Source: Caldilinea sp. CFX5
Lineage (GTDB): Bacteria; Chloroflexota; Anaerolineae; Caldilineales; Caldilineaceae
Assembly (NCBI GenBank): GCA_021405325.1
Contig: QWII01000019.1
Coordinates: 62,001-126,000, forward strand
Direction: 5' to 3'
Length of the DNA stretch: 64,000 nt
Of the stretch, positions 24,962 through 32,655 are shown in pieces. How positions within the stretch are numbered: position 1 is the first letter of the stretch; each line of letters begins with the position of its first letter. The notes below the pieces were generated by a model. That model ran no database searches. It saw nothing but the letters and a program-made list of their open reading frames with translations, and was not told where the DNA came from. Position numbers and translations under genes: made by a program.

Positions 24962-25898
24962 GATAAAAAAAGGCGACGACATGAAAGAAGAGCGGAGCCG
25001 TATAGGTCAGACTGTCGATGCGATCAAGAATGCCGCCGTGGCCGGGGATCAGGGCGCCGGTATCCTTGAGGGCGAGATCGCGTTTAATGGCCGAGATGGT
25101 CACATCCCCGGCAAAGCCGCCCACACCTAGTAGCAGACCGATCAAGAGCGCTTGCCAGGGCAACAGCGCTGTCAACCAGGGGGCCAGCAGCCAGGCCAGC
25201 ACCGTGGTGGTCAACACGCCGCCGAGAAAGCCTTCCCAGGTCTTACGCGGGCTGACTTTGGGCAGAATGGGCCGGCGGCCGAGGAGTTTGCCAAAGATGT
25301 ATTGGCTGACATCATTGAACTGGGTCAGAAAGACCAGATAGAGCACCAAGCCGACGCCACCGGCCGCGGTTTCGTGATCCAGCCCGGCGGTTAAGAGATA
25401 GGCGATGTGGCTCAGGCCAAAGACGATCAACATCAAGCCCCAAAAGACTGAACTGGCCGCATTGAGAAAGCCTTTGGTTTCACCCTCCAGCACCATGTAG
25501 ATGGTCAGAAAGAGCAACATGTAGATCGGAATAAAGATCAGAAACATGCCCTGGGCATCCAGGCTGATCCAGAAAAACTGAATCGGAATGGCGAGATAGG
25601 CCCAGAGCAGCAACCGGTGATCGGCGCGCCGGGTCGGAATGATCGTCAAAAACTCGCGTAACGCCAAAAAACAGAGGGCGGCAATAAAGAGCAGCGTCAC
25701 CGTGCGGTTGAGCAGGATCACCACGCCAAAGAGGGCCACCATCACCCACCACGAACGTACCCGTTGTTTCAATTCGGTAAAATCTTGCTCCGGGTGGCGA
25801 TGGCAGAGCCATTGCACCACCGCCGTCGCAACCGTCAACAGGACAAAAAGCAAGCCGATAAAGAGCGCCACTGGCGCCATTGCCAATAGTTCGCTCAT
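24957..25898 (-). CDS. Phosphatidate cytidylyltransferase (CdsA/YnbB-like)
   Basis: 313 aa, about eight membrane helices. It makes CDP-diacylglycerol from CTP and phosphatidic acid. The full family signature is near the C-terminus: SAIKRD followed by KDTGALIPGHGGILDRIDS. The ATG at 25898 has CAGGAGGTGAAACC and overlaps the previous stop by ATGA. Coupling to a YnbA-like phosphatidyltransferase and a YnbC-like methyltransferase suggests it is the operon's dedicated CDP-lipid supplier rather than the housekeeping CdsA. Confidence 0.93.
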   Translation of the reverse strand: MSELLAMAPVALFIGLLFVLLTVATAVVQWLCHRHPEQDFTELKQRVRSWWVMVALFGVVILLNRTVTLLFIAALCFLALREFLTIIPTRRADHRLLLWAYLAIPIQFFWISLDAQGMFLIFIPIYMLLFLTIYMVLEGETKGFLNAASSVFWGLMLIVFGLSHIAYLLTAGLDHETAAGGVGLVLYLVFLTQFNDVSQYIFGKLLGRRPILPKVSPRKTWEGFLGGVLTTTVLAWLLAPWLTALLPWQALLIGLLLGVGGFAGDVTISAIKRDLALKDTGALIPGHGGILDRIDSLTYTAPLFFHVVAFFYR

Positions 25899-26518
25899 GG
25901 TTTCACCTCCTGCAGGGCGCGGTAGGCGCGATTGAAAATTGTCAACACGAGTAGGAACAAAACCCCGACGGCGCAAAACGTCAACAGCAGTGGCTGGGGT
26001 TGCCCCCACTGGATGACCAGTGCATAGAGGCTAAAGAGCAGCGCCCGGTCACTCTTGCCCAGCGGCCCGTCGTAGCGCCGGGTTGCGCCAATCTGAACGG
26101 CGACCACGCCAGTCATCTCGGTGCAAAAAGCGCCGAGTACGATCAAGACCATCAACAGCGGCGACACGAAATCGAGTATGGCAAAGGGCAGATAGAGGGC
26201 GGCATCGGCCACCACGTCGCCCACTTCGTTGAGGATGGCGCCCAACGGCGTTTGCATCTGGTAGGTGCGCGCCAACATGCCATCCATTGCGTTCAGCGCC
26301 ATGCGCAGCAACAAAACCACCGGCGCCGCCAGAAAGACAACCGGATACGCATGAAACCAGGCCATCAAAAGACCGGTCGCCACTGAAAGCAGGAGCGCCG
26401 TCACGGTGATCTGGTTCGGCGTCACGCCCCAGCGCCACGCGTAGTCGACCAGACGGCGCAAGCTCTGCTGAAAGCGCGGCTTGAGTTGGTAGAGGGTGGG
26501 GATTGATAAGCCGCTCAT
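25895..26518 (-). CDS. CDP-alcohol phosphatidyltransferase (YnbA-like)
   Basis: 207 aa with about five or six membrane helices. The CDP-OH-P motif reads NAMDGMLAR-x8-GAILNEVGD, so two of the four usual aspartates (D1 and D3) are Asn. I recall the same Asn pattern in YnbA-type relatives, so this looks like a subfamily trait rather than decay. The enzyme should swap CMP in CDP-diacylglycerol for an unknown alcohol. Start at 26518 in an ATGA overlap with the methyltransferase gene. Confidence 0.87.
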   Translation of the reverse strand: MSGLSIPTLYQLKPRFQQSLRRLVDYAWRWGVTPNQITVTALLLSVATGLLMAWFHAYPVVFLAAPVVLLLRMALNAMDGMLARTYQMQTPLGAILNEVGDVVADAALYLPFAILDFVSPLLMVLIVLGAFCTEMTGVVAVQIGATRRYDGPLGKSDRALLFSLYALVIQWGQPQPLLLTFCAVGVLFLLVLTIFNRAYRALQEVKP

Positions 26519-27360
26519 ACCTTCACCGCCTGGACAACGCCAAAGATGCCATGCTCCTCCATCTGATGCGACACGTACTGGAGACCTGCTTCGGCCAACC
26601 ATTGTTGAAAGAGTTCCAGCGTGCGCAACCGCATCACCCACAATTTTCCCGTATTGGAGGTAAGGGTGCGGGCAATCAATTCCAGTTGTGGATGGTGGGG
26701 CTGAATCGTAAAAATCAATGCCGCCCCCGGCGCCAGACACTGGGCAATCTGGTGCAGACACTGTTTCACCAACCGATCATCGTCGATAATCTCCCAAAAG
26801 CCGGAGACGACCACAACGTCCCATGGCCCCTTGTAGTTGGCCGGATCAAAGGCATCGGCGCGGCGGAAGCGAATGTTGGTGACGCCCTGTTGTTGGGCAT
26901 TGGCCTGCGCCTGGTCGAGATTCTCCTGCTTGTAATCGCGCAATTCGGCCTGGATGGCGTTGGCGTCAAAGTGTTGGAGAACGGCAATGTCATAGTCGCC
27001 GCCGCCGCAGGCCACATCCAGGTACTGAATCGGCAACTTTTTCGCCAACTGGTCGGCCACGGCGTCGAGCAGGTACTCTTTGACCAGCACTTTGCGCAGC
27101 CGAATGCCGCGCCAACCCACTGAATTGAGGTAGAGCCGGTCAATGATCTTGCCGATGAGACCCCGTCCACCGGCCTGGTTTTTATAGACATAATCGAGCA
27201 TGACACCGGAGTCAAAGCCATAGTGGTTGCCGATCCGAATGCCGTCGGACAGATTGCCCACCGTGGTGAGCAACCCGCGCAGGCAGCCGTAATAGAGCTT
27301 TTTGAAGGAGAAGAAGGGTAACGGTTTTTGCAATTCGCCAAAGGATGGAGAGTGAGTCAT
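26515..27360 (-). CDS. SAM-dependent methyltransferase (YnbC C-terminal-domain-like)
   Basis: 281 aa, start at 27360 with GAGG upstream. The first 110 residues (NLSDGIRIGNHYGFDSGVML, DYVYKNQAGGRGLIGKIIDR, YLNSVGWRGIRLRKV) match the distinctive region before the methyltransferase core in YnbC-type proteins. Motif I is YLDVACGGGDYD, and the domain ends EEHGIFGVVQAVKV. In E. coli YnbC a hydrolase domain precedes this part; it is absent here. First gene of the three-gene lipid operon. Confidence 0.82.
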   Translation of the reverse strand: MTHSPSFGELQKPLPFFSFKKLYYGCLRGLLTTVGNLSDGIRIGNHYGFDSGVMLDYVYKNQAGGRGLIGKIIDRLYLNSVGWRGIRLRKVLVKEYLLDAVADQLAKKLPIQYLDVACGGGDYDIAVLQHFDANAIQAELRDYKQENLDQAQANAQQQGVTNIRFRRADAFDPANYKGPWDVVVVSGFWEIIDDDRLVKQCLHQIAQCLAPGAALIFTIQPHHPQLELIARTLTSNTGKLWVMRLRTLELFQQWLAEAGLQYVSHQMEEHGIFGVVQAVKV

Positions 27361-27802
27361 AAACGCCTCGTACTTTCTTGAACAGACGCACAAACACCTG
27401 GCGTCAATCAGGATGAAGAGCAGATCTTACACAGGTAGATGGCGAGTAGATAGGGGTGGGCAGTGGGTCGTCGTGGATTGCTATACTCGCCACGGTAGTT
27501 CTCTACTTGCCTCTGAGTATAGCAAAATGTGTGTGGGAAATCACCTGTTTTTCTGCCAGCTTTGGCAGAGCGGATATACAAAATCAAGTGGGTGTCCTAC
27601 GCGAAAGTGAGGAGTAAACTGGCAGAATTCCGGCAGCAACAAAAGACGCCTGCGTTTAGGAAGGCTTTACCAATGCGCAAATTCCAATGATTCTGTGTTT
27701 CTTCTATCTGTGTTTAGTCTGTGGACAACTACAAAAGACTAAACACGGATAGAAGAAACACGGATGGGATTGACTGGCTTGAGGTGCAGCTTCGTTAGCT
27801 GG
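27361..27802. other. Gene-free spacer with a long palindrome
   Basis: This stretch of 442 bases holds no convincing ORF. It contains the 25-bp palindrome arms at 27695-27719 and 27737-27761 and some AGGTAGATGGCGAGTAGATAGG-type repeat sequence near 27430. Confidence 0.6.
27695..27761. repeat. Palindrome (GTGTTTCTTCTATC...)
   Basis: Arms 27695-27719 and 27737-27761 are inverted copies with one mismatch around a 17-base loop. It follows the stop of the CpXC gene at 27803 (minus strand) by about 40 bases, so it may end that transcript. Confidence 0.75.
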
Positions 27803-29389
27803 TTACATCAGCGCGATCTGGCTGCGGATCGACTTGAGGCGGTCGGCGATCTCTTTGCGACCGGCGTCGCGCAGTTGCCCCTCCACCTCTTGCATGGAGG
27901 CCAGGAACTCTTTGGTGAACTTGGCCCGGTTGTCCTTGAGCAACTGGGTGAGGGCGGCCTTGTCGGGCGCCGCGATCATTTCGTTAAGGAGCCGCATCTC
28001 TTCCGGCATCTGTTCGCGCAGAATTTCCAATGCCTGTTCGTAGACCTGTTGCAGGCGACGGGCAGCGGCAGTGGCGCGATTGCGTTGGGCGGCTTGAATA
28101 TTGGCGGCCAACATGGAGAGGAAGCCTTCGTCAATCACATCGGCATATTCGCGCAATTTGGCAGTAGTGTCCTCGGCTTGCAACACATCTTGCAGGATCT
28201 GCTGCATCTGCTGCACCATTTCCTGTTGGGCGGCGTTCTGCTGCTCTTGCAGGTTGATCGCCAGTTGGCGCAACTGTTCCAGATGTTGCCGTTCGGTCTC
28301 GTCAGTGCTGCTCTCCAAGCGCTGGGTGATGAGCATCAGGAATTGATAGTCAATCATCGGGGCAATGGCGCCGATGAGACTGTTGATCAACGCCTGTCCT
28401 TCCTCTTCCTGCCAGACAGAAAGCACTTTGTCCAAGACTTCGTCGCGCGTGGTGTTGGCGGTAAAGCCGGACAGAATGGCGCGCACCTTGTCCTGCTGCA
28501 CTTTGATCTGCTGGCCGACTTCGGTCAGTTCCATTAAGGTCGCGCGCAACTGCATCAAGGCATTGACGCCGGCTTGTTGCCCCTGGTTGCTGCTCATCAT
28601 CAGGAAGCGGTCGAGCAGGGCGAAGAAGTCGCGATCAATGAGGTCGCGCCCGCGTTCCAACGCAATCTCCAACGCTTTGCGGTCATTAGCCAGGCCAGCC
28701 AGGCGTTGTAACAGTTCGCCCTGGTTACGCTGGCGACGAAGCATCTCCGGCGTCACCCCTTCAAAACCCCAGATTTGCTCGATAAAGCGCTGCCAATCCA
28801 TGAACTGCTTGGGCTGAAACATGTAACCCTTGCGCGATTCGGTGGGCAGCTTGCGCATCAAGGTCTGCGTCATATCGCCAATGGCTTTCTGCTGCTGCAT
28901 CTGCGCCTGATTGTTCTGCGCCGGCGGCACAAAGACCCCCAGGAACTGATGCTCCGGTTCATGCACCATCAACGGCACATTGAGCGGCCCGCCGGCGCCA
29001 CAGTTCGGACAGGAAGCGACATTGACTTGCCCACTGAGCAGCGCCCCCTTCAACTCCGGGTTGACGCCCAGATCGATAATGCTGAAGACCGGCACCACAT
29101 AGGGGGTGCGACAATTGGGACACTGAATCTGCGCGCCGCTGGGCGGGAAAAGGAGATCCAGTTGCGGGCGACCCTGGCCGCGTGGCGGGGCGGCGGGCGC
29201 GGGAGCTGGCGCCGCCGGTGGTTCTGCCGGCTGCTCGCTTACAGGCGGCGCGGCTTCTTGCGGTTTGGCTTCAGCGGGCGGGGTCTGTTCGCGCTTCCGG
29301 GAAAAGCCCTTGGGAAGTTCAATACCGCCACCGCTACCGCTCGACGCCGGTGGTTTCTTGTCCTGCCCAGGCAAAATAATTCCACTCAT
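27803..29389 (-). CDS. CpXC-domain protein with long helical C-terminal region
   Basis: 528 aa, start at the ATG at 29389 (MSGIILPGQDKK). Residues 1-85 are a Pro/Ala/Gln-rich disordered segment. Residues about 90-180 form a CpXC domain with CPNCRTPYVVPVF and ASCPNCGAGGPL, two zinc-knuckle-like Cys pairs. The remaining 340 residues are helical and Gln/Leu/Glu-rich (EQQNAAQQEMVQQMQQILQD), consistent with coiled coils. There is no signal peptide or membrane helix. CpXC proteins have no defined role. No operon partner is visible. Confidence 0.8.
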   Translation of the reverse strand: MSGIILPGQDKKPPASSGSGGGIELPKGFSRKREQTPPAEAKPQEAAPPVSEQPAEPPAAPAPAPAAPPRGQGRPQLDLLFPPSGAQIQCPNCRTPYVVPVFSIIDLGVNPELKGALLSGQVNVASCPNCGAGGPLNVPLMVHEPEHQFLGVFVPPAQNNQAQMQQQKAIGDMTQTLMRKLPTESRKGYMFQPKQFMDWQRFIEQIWGFEGVTPEMLRRQRNQGELLQRLAGLANDRKALEIALERGRDLIDRDFFALLDRFLMMSSNQGQQAGVNALMQLRATLMELTEVGQQIKVQQDKVRAILSGFTANTTRDEVLDKVLSVWQEEEGQALINSLIGAIAPMIDYQFLMLITQRLESSTDETERQHLEQLRQLAINLQEQQNAAQQEMVQQMQQILQDVLQAEDTTAKLREYADVIDEGFLSMLAANIQAAQRNRATAAARRLQQVYEQALEILREQMPEEMRLLNEMIAAPDKAALTQLLKDNRAKFTKEFLASMQEVEGQLRDAGRKEIADRLKSIRSQIALM

Positions 29390-29464
29390 CTTGGTTTTCT
29401 CGCTATCGTTGTATAGGACGAATTTCAATTCTATCATTGTAGCGCAAAATGACGTTGTGTTCAA

Positions 29465-29806
29465 AGAATGGTGGCAGCGGGGTGTATTTCACTTTTGGAG
29501 ACGGCCAAAGGGGGAGAGATGAGCTACCTGCCAGCGGAAGCGGGGTGGAGAATCTTTGGGTCAACAGGAATACGAGGGGTTGGCAGGCTAATCTTCCCTG
29601 AAGGTTGGTTAGGTCAAGCGTGCCTAGGGACACCCGGCCCGGTCAGACCTGCCCTGAAAACAACAGGGATTTCGCAGATTATACAGATTAATTTGCAATA
29701 TAAATCTTTGAAATCTGCGAAATCCCTGTTGTTTTCATTGGCGGTGGCGCACAATGGTGCATGGCTACTTCCGGGAAGAAGGTTCTTAGCCAATGCGCAA
29801 ATGTAC
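29465..29806. other. Gene-free spacer with a long palindrome
   Basis: About 340 bases with no supported gene. The perfect 26-bp arms at 29655-29680 (TGAAAACAACAGGGATTTCG...) and 29712-29737 enclose a 31-base loop. The palindrome would follow the minus-strand gene ending at 29807. Confidence 0.7.
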
Positions 29807-30691
29807 TTACGGTTGTTGCAGTTTGTATTGCGCTAGCTGCTTTTCAGCGTCCGCTACCTCAGCCCGTAGCTCATCTACTGATCTTGTTTCAAAAGCGTTT
29901 ACTGCTAAGCCGTTTGATGAATCAATGATGTATTGTTCATCAATACGCCAGTAGATTCCAGGAATGTCAAGAGTAATCGCACCGGTATAAAGAAACAACA
30001 GGTCGCCCTCTGCAAATTTATAGCGGTAGGAATCGTCAACCAATCTATCGTTGCCGACTTGCCCCCCATTCATAGAAATAGTTAACACTTCTCCTGGTTC
30101 CATTGCCCCTCGCAGCACTTCTTGCACTTCCATGTTAGCCAGGGTGTAGATATAGGAGGGGTGGTTAAAATCAAAGGGATTAGCCGGCCGCTTACCATCG
30201 ACACTATTCCAACGAGAAGGGTGAATTTTACTTACTTTAACAATGACCACTGCCTCACTGGATAGAGCAGAGGATTTACTAGGGACCCTGAAGGCATCCC
30301 CCGTATCAGCATAAACCACGTAGGGTGCATCTGGCGGGACATGAATTTCGGCCATAGCATCCAGTTCCTCTTGGGAAGGACGTGGTGGCTCAGGTAGTGG
30401 TTGCCCCGGCGTTACCGGTTTCCAATCAGCAGGAAGGGGTGTATCAGGCCATGGCGTGGGTACAAAGCCTTCGTACTCCTCAGGTTTACCAAGCCATTGT
30501 TGATCGGGTGCCACCGTGGAGACAGCGGCAGCCTGCGTTTGGGGGCGGTTACTGGTAATCAATGGCAAATAAACAGTATTACTCTTCTCGGCATCAGTGC
30601 TATCCTGCGCAAAGACTTGCCAGGCGAAGGATGCCCCAAAAAGCAGCAGGAGTGAAAACAGAGCCATGCCAACGGCTTTCAGTTTTTTCAT
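29807..30691 (-). CDS. Secreted protein of unknown function
   Basis: 294 aa, ATG at 30691 with AAGGAAA. A clear signal peptide (MKKLKAVGMALFSLLLLFGA, cleavage likely after VFA) is followed by a NTVYLPLITSNR motif, a Pro-rich stretch (WPDTPLPADWKPVTPGQPLP), and a beta-rich domain with AVVIVKVSKIHPSRW, MEVQEVLRGAMEPGEV and DLLFLYTG. YLPLI-type stretches after the signal peptide are frequent in extracellular proteins of Chloroflexi. No enzyme motif is seen. The mini LuxR gene lies 110 bases upstream on the same strand. Confidence 0.75.
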   Translation of the reverse strand: MKKLKAVGMALFSLLLLFGASFAWQVFAQDSTDAEKSNTVYLPLITSNRPQTQAAAVSTVAPDQQWLGKPEEYEGFVPTPWPDTPLPADWKPVTPGQPLPEPPRPSQEELDAMAEIHVPPDAPYVVYADTGDAFRVPSKSSALSSEAVVIVKVSKIHPSRWNSVDGKRPANPFDFNHPSYIYTLANMEVQEVLRGAMEPGEVLTISMNGGQVGNDRLVDDSYRYKFAEGDLLFLYTGAITLDIPGIYWRIDEQYIIDSSNGLAVNAFETRSVDELRAEVADAEKQLAQYKLQQP

Positions 30692-30801
30692 AGTAGTTTC
30701 CTTTACGGCAAAAACATCTTCAATGAGGAGAAGCGAAGTTGTGCAGCGCTGCAAAAGTCAGGTTCCGCGCTCATCATAGCACACGGACAACGCAAGATCA
30801 A

Positions 30802-31029
30802 TTACGGATTTCCGTAACCTTTTCGATGTTCTTCCTGCATCCAGTACCAACGAATTGCGCCCGCGCGGCTTTTGACAGCCAGTTTGCTATAGATCTGGCT
30901 GAGATGTTTTTCAACGGTACTGACAGAGACGGATAATTCGTGGGCAATTTCCTTGTTGGACCTATCGTTCGCCAGCAAGGCCAAAACTTGCCATTCACGA
31001 TCGCTAAAGGTGGGATGTGGTGTTGTCAT
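30802..31029 (-). CDS. Single-domain LuxR/FixJ-type HTH regulator
   Basis: 75 aa, GGAG upstream of the ATG. The whole protein is a GerE-type domain: FSDREWQVLALLANDRSNKE, IAHELSVSVSTVEKHLSQIY and SKLAVKSRAGAIRW. There is no receiver or sensor domain, as in GerE itself. It may control the secreted protein gene downstream. Three TCAATAGGT direct repeats lie 80-140 bases upstream and are candidate binding sites. Confidence 0.88.
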   Translation of the reverse strand: MTTPHPTFSDREWQVLALLANDRSNKEIAHELSVSVSTVEKHLSQIYSKLAVKSRAGAIRWYWMQEEHRKGYGNP

Positions 31030-31397
31030 TGGGTAACTCCATTCTGGCTAAGCTATGGGATTGGGCTTGGCGGGATTGCATAATTGTAATCACCCCCCCC
31101 CCATATTTTGTCAATAGGTCTTGCGAAACTTTAGAGGTTTTTTGTAGGATCTCAATAGGTTTTCAATAGGTTTCCAAAACGCACGTTTATTCGCCTCTGT
31201 TGACGAAACGTTCCACCACGAGTATAATCGTAGGGTCGCCTACACATTGGCCGGTCAGCGGGAACTGTTACCCCGTTTTCTACGCTTATTCCAGTAGAGT
31301 GGAGCGTTTGCTTCCAACAACACCCGGCCCACCCTGCCCAATCATTGCCGCCTGCCGACAATTTATTGTGATTTGCTTATGCAAAGGAGCGCAGTTT
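31030..31397. promoter_or_regulatory. Divergent spacer with TCAATAGGT direct repeats
   Basis: Between the mini LuxR gene and the metalloprotease. TCAATAGGT occurs at 31111-31119, 31152-31160 and 31163-31171, next to a run of ten C. No gene is seen. The repeats are candidate operator sites for either gene. Confidence 0.35.
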
Positions 31398-32510
31398 ATG
31401 ACAAACACCGCTACTGCCGCCGCTGCTGTCATCAAAGCCTGTATTGATCGACCGCTACCAACTGATTTGATCTTCAAAGCCAGCCGCGCCGCTCTGGCCG
31501 AAAACCCCGACAATGCGCCGACGCTACCGCGTGGGGCGCGCTTGCCTGGCGCCGGCATCGATTCGCCGTTGGCGCTGGCCGCGTTGACCGGCAAATTGTG
31601 GAAACCAGGGCGGACGTTACGGGTGCGTTTTCTGGATGGCGACCCGGCAATCCAAAAACGGATCGAGCCATTTGCGCAGGAGTGGACGAAGTACGCAAAT
31701 GTCAAGTTGCTCTTTGGCAATGACCCCAATGCCGAGATTCGTATCTCGTTTCAGCAAGCCGGCTCCTGGTCGTATTTGGGCACGGACGCGCTGACCATCC
31801 CCAAAAACCAACCGACCATGAACTATGGCTGGCTCACGCCGGCGACGACTACGGATGAATACTCCCGCGTGGTCATTCATGAATTTGGGCATGCGCTTGG
31901 CTGTATCCACGAACATCAGAACCCCGCCACCGACATACCGTGGGACAAAGCGGCGGTTTATGACTATTATGGCGGGCCGCCCAACAACTGGAGCAAGGAG
32001 CAGGTGGACACCAATCTCTTCACCCGCTACGGCGCTGACATTACCCAGTTTTCGGCCTTTGATCGCGAGTCGATCATGCTCTATCCGATCCCGAATGAGT
32101 TGACGACCGGTGATTTTGAAGTGGGTTGGAATCGTGCGCTCTCGACCACGGACAAAAGCTTTATTGGCACGCTCTACCCTGGCATCGTCAAGCCGGAGAA
32201 TGAGCTGACTATCGACGCCCCGGCCATTGACGCCGAGATCGGCGCCTTTGGCGAGGTGGACAAATACAGCTTTGTCGTGAAGACCGCCGGTAGCTATCGC
32301 ATGGAGACCGAGGGCAATCTCGACCTGGTGATGAGTCTCTTTGGCCCCAACAACGAAACCCGCTTCCTCGATCAGGACGACGACAGCGGTCGCCGCCTCA
32401 ATGCGCGCATTACGCGAACTCTGCAACCGGGTCTCTATACCCTGAAAGTGCGCCACCACAGCGACCGGCGCAAGGGGGTGTATAAGATTGGGGTTTATCG
32501 GGCATTATAG
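31398..32510 (+). CDS. Astacin-like zinc metalloprotease with a PPC-type domain
   Basis: 370 aa, ATG at 31398 with AAAGGAGCG. The zinc site HEFGHALGCIHEH (161-173) and Met-turn SIMLYP (225-230) are those of the metzincin/astacin (M12A) group. The catalytic domain starts near residue 70 (GRTLRVRFLDGD). Residues about 265-370 (FGEVDKYSFVVKTAGSYRME, LDLVMSLFGPN, LQPGLYTLKVRH) resemble the bacterial pre-peptidase C-terminal domain that is common in secreted proteases. No signal peptide is visible from this start, which is odd for the group. Confidence 0.88.
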   Translation: MTNTATAAAAVIKACIDRPLPTDLIFKASRAALAENPDNAPTLPRGARLPGAGIDSPLALAALTGKLWKPGRTLRVRFLDGDPAIQKRIEPFAQEWTKYANVKLLFGNDPNAEIRISFQQAGSWSYLGTDALTIPKNQPTMNYGWLTPATTTDEYSRVVIHEFGHALGCIHEHQNPATDIPWDKAAVYDYYGGPPNNWSKEQVDTNLFTRYGADITQFSAFDRESIMLYPIPNELTTGDFEVGWNRALSTTDKSFIGTLYPGIVKPENELTIDAPAIDAEIGAFGEVDKYSFVVKTAGSYRMETEGNLDLVMSLFGPNNETRFLDQDDDSGRRLNARITRTLQPGLYTLKVRHHSDRRKGVYKIGVYRAL

Positions 32511-32512
32511 TG

Positions 32513-32600
32513 GAGATTGAGAGATTGAGAGATTGAGAGATTGAGAGATTGAGAGATTGAGAGATATAGATGCGTACTCTCTGTATCTCTCAATCTCTCC
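32513..32600. repeat. GAGATTGA tandem array with inverted arm
   Basis: Six 8-bp GAGATTGA units (32513-32560) followed by TATCTCTCAATCTCTCC. It lies between convergent genes and shares its unit with 8526-8727 and 42283-42337. Confidence 0.8.
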
Positions 32601-32655
32601 TTTGTACAACTTGTTTCCTCGCCACGCATTAGCTGCTTCAGCAACCAACCAACAC

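Noticed and set aside
29468..29836. 122-codon plus-strand ORF in the spacer after the CpXC gene
   Set aside because: It runs through a perfect 26-bp palindrome and into an opposing gene and has no ribosome site or protein-like pattern.
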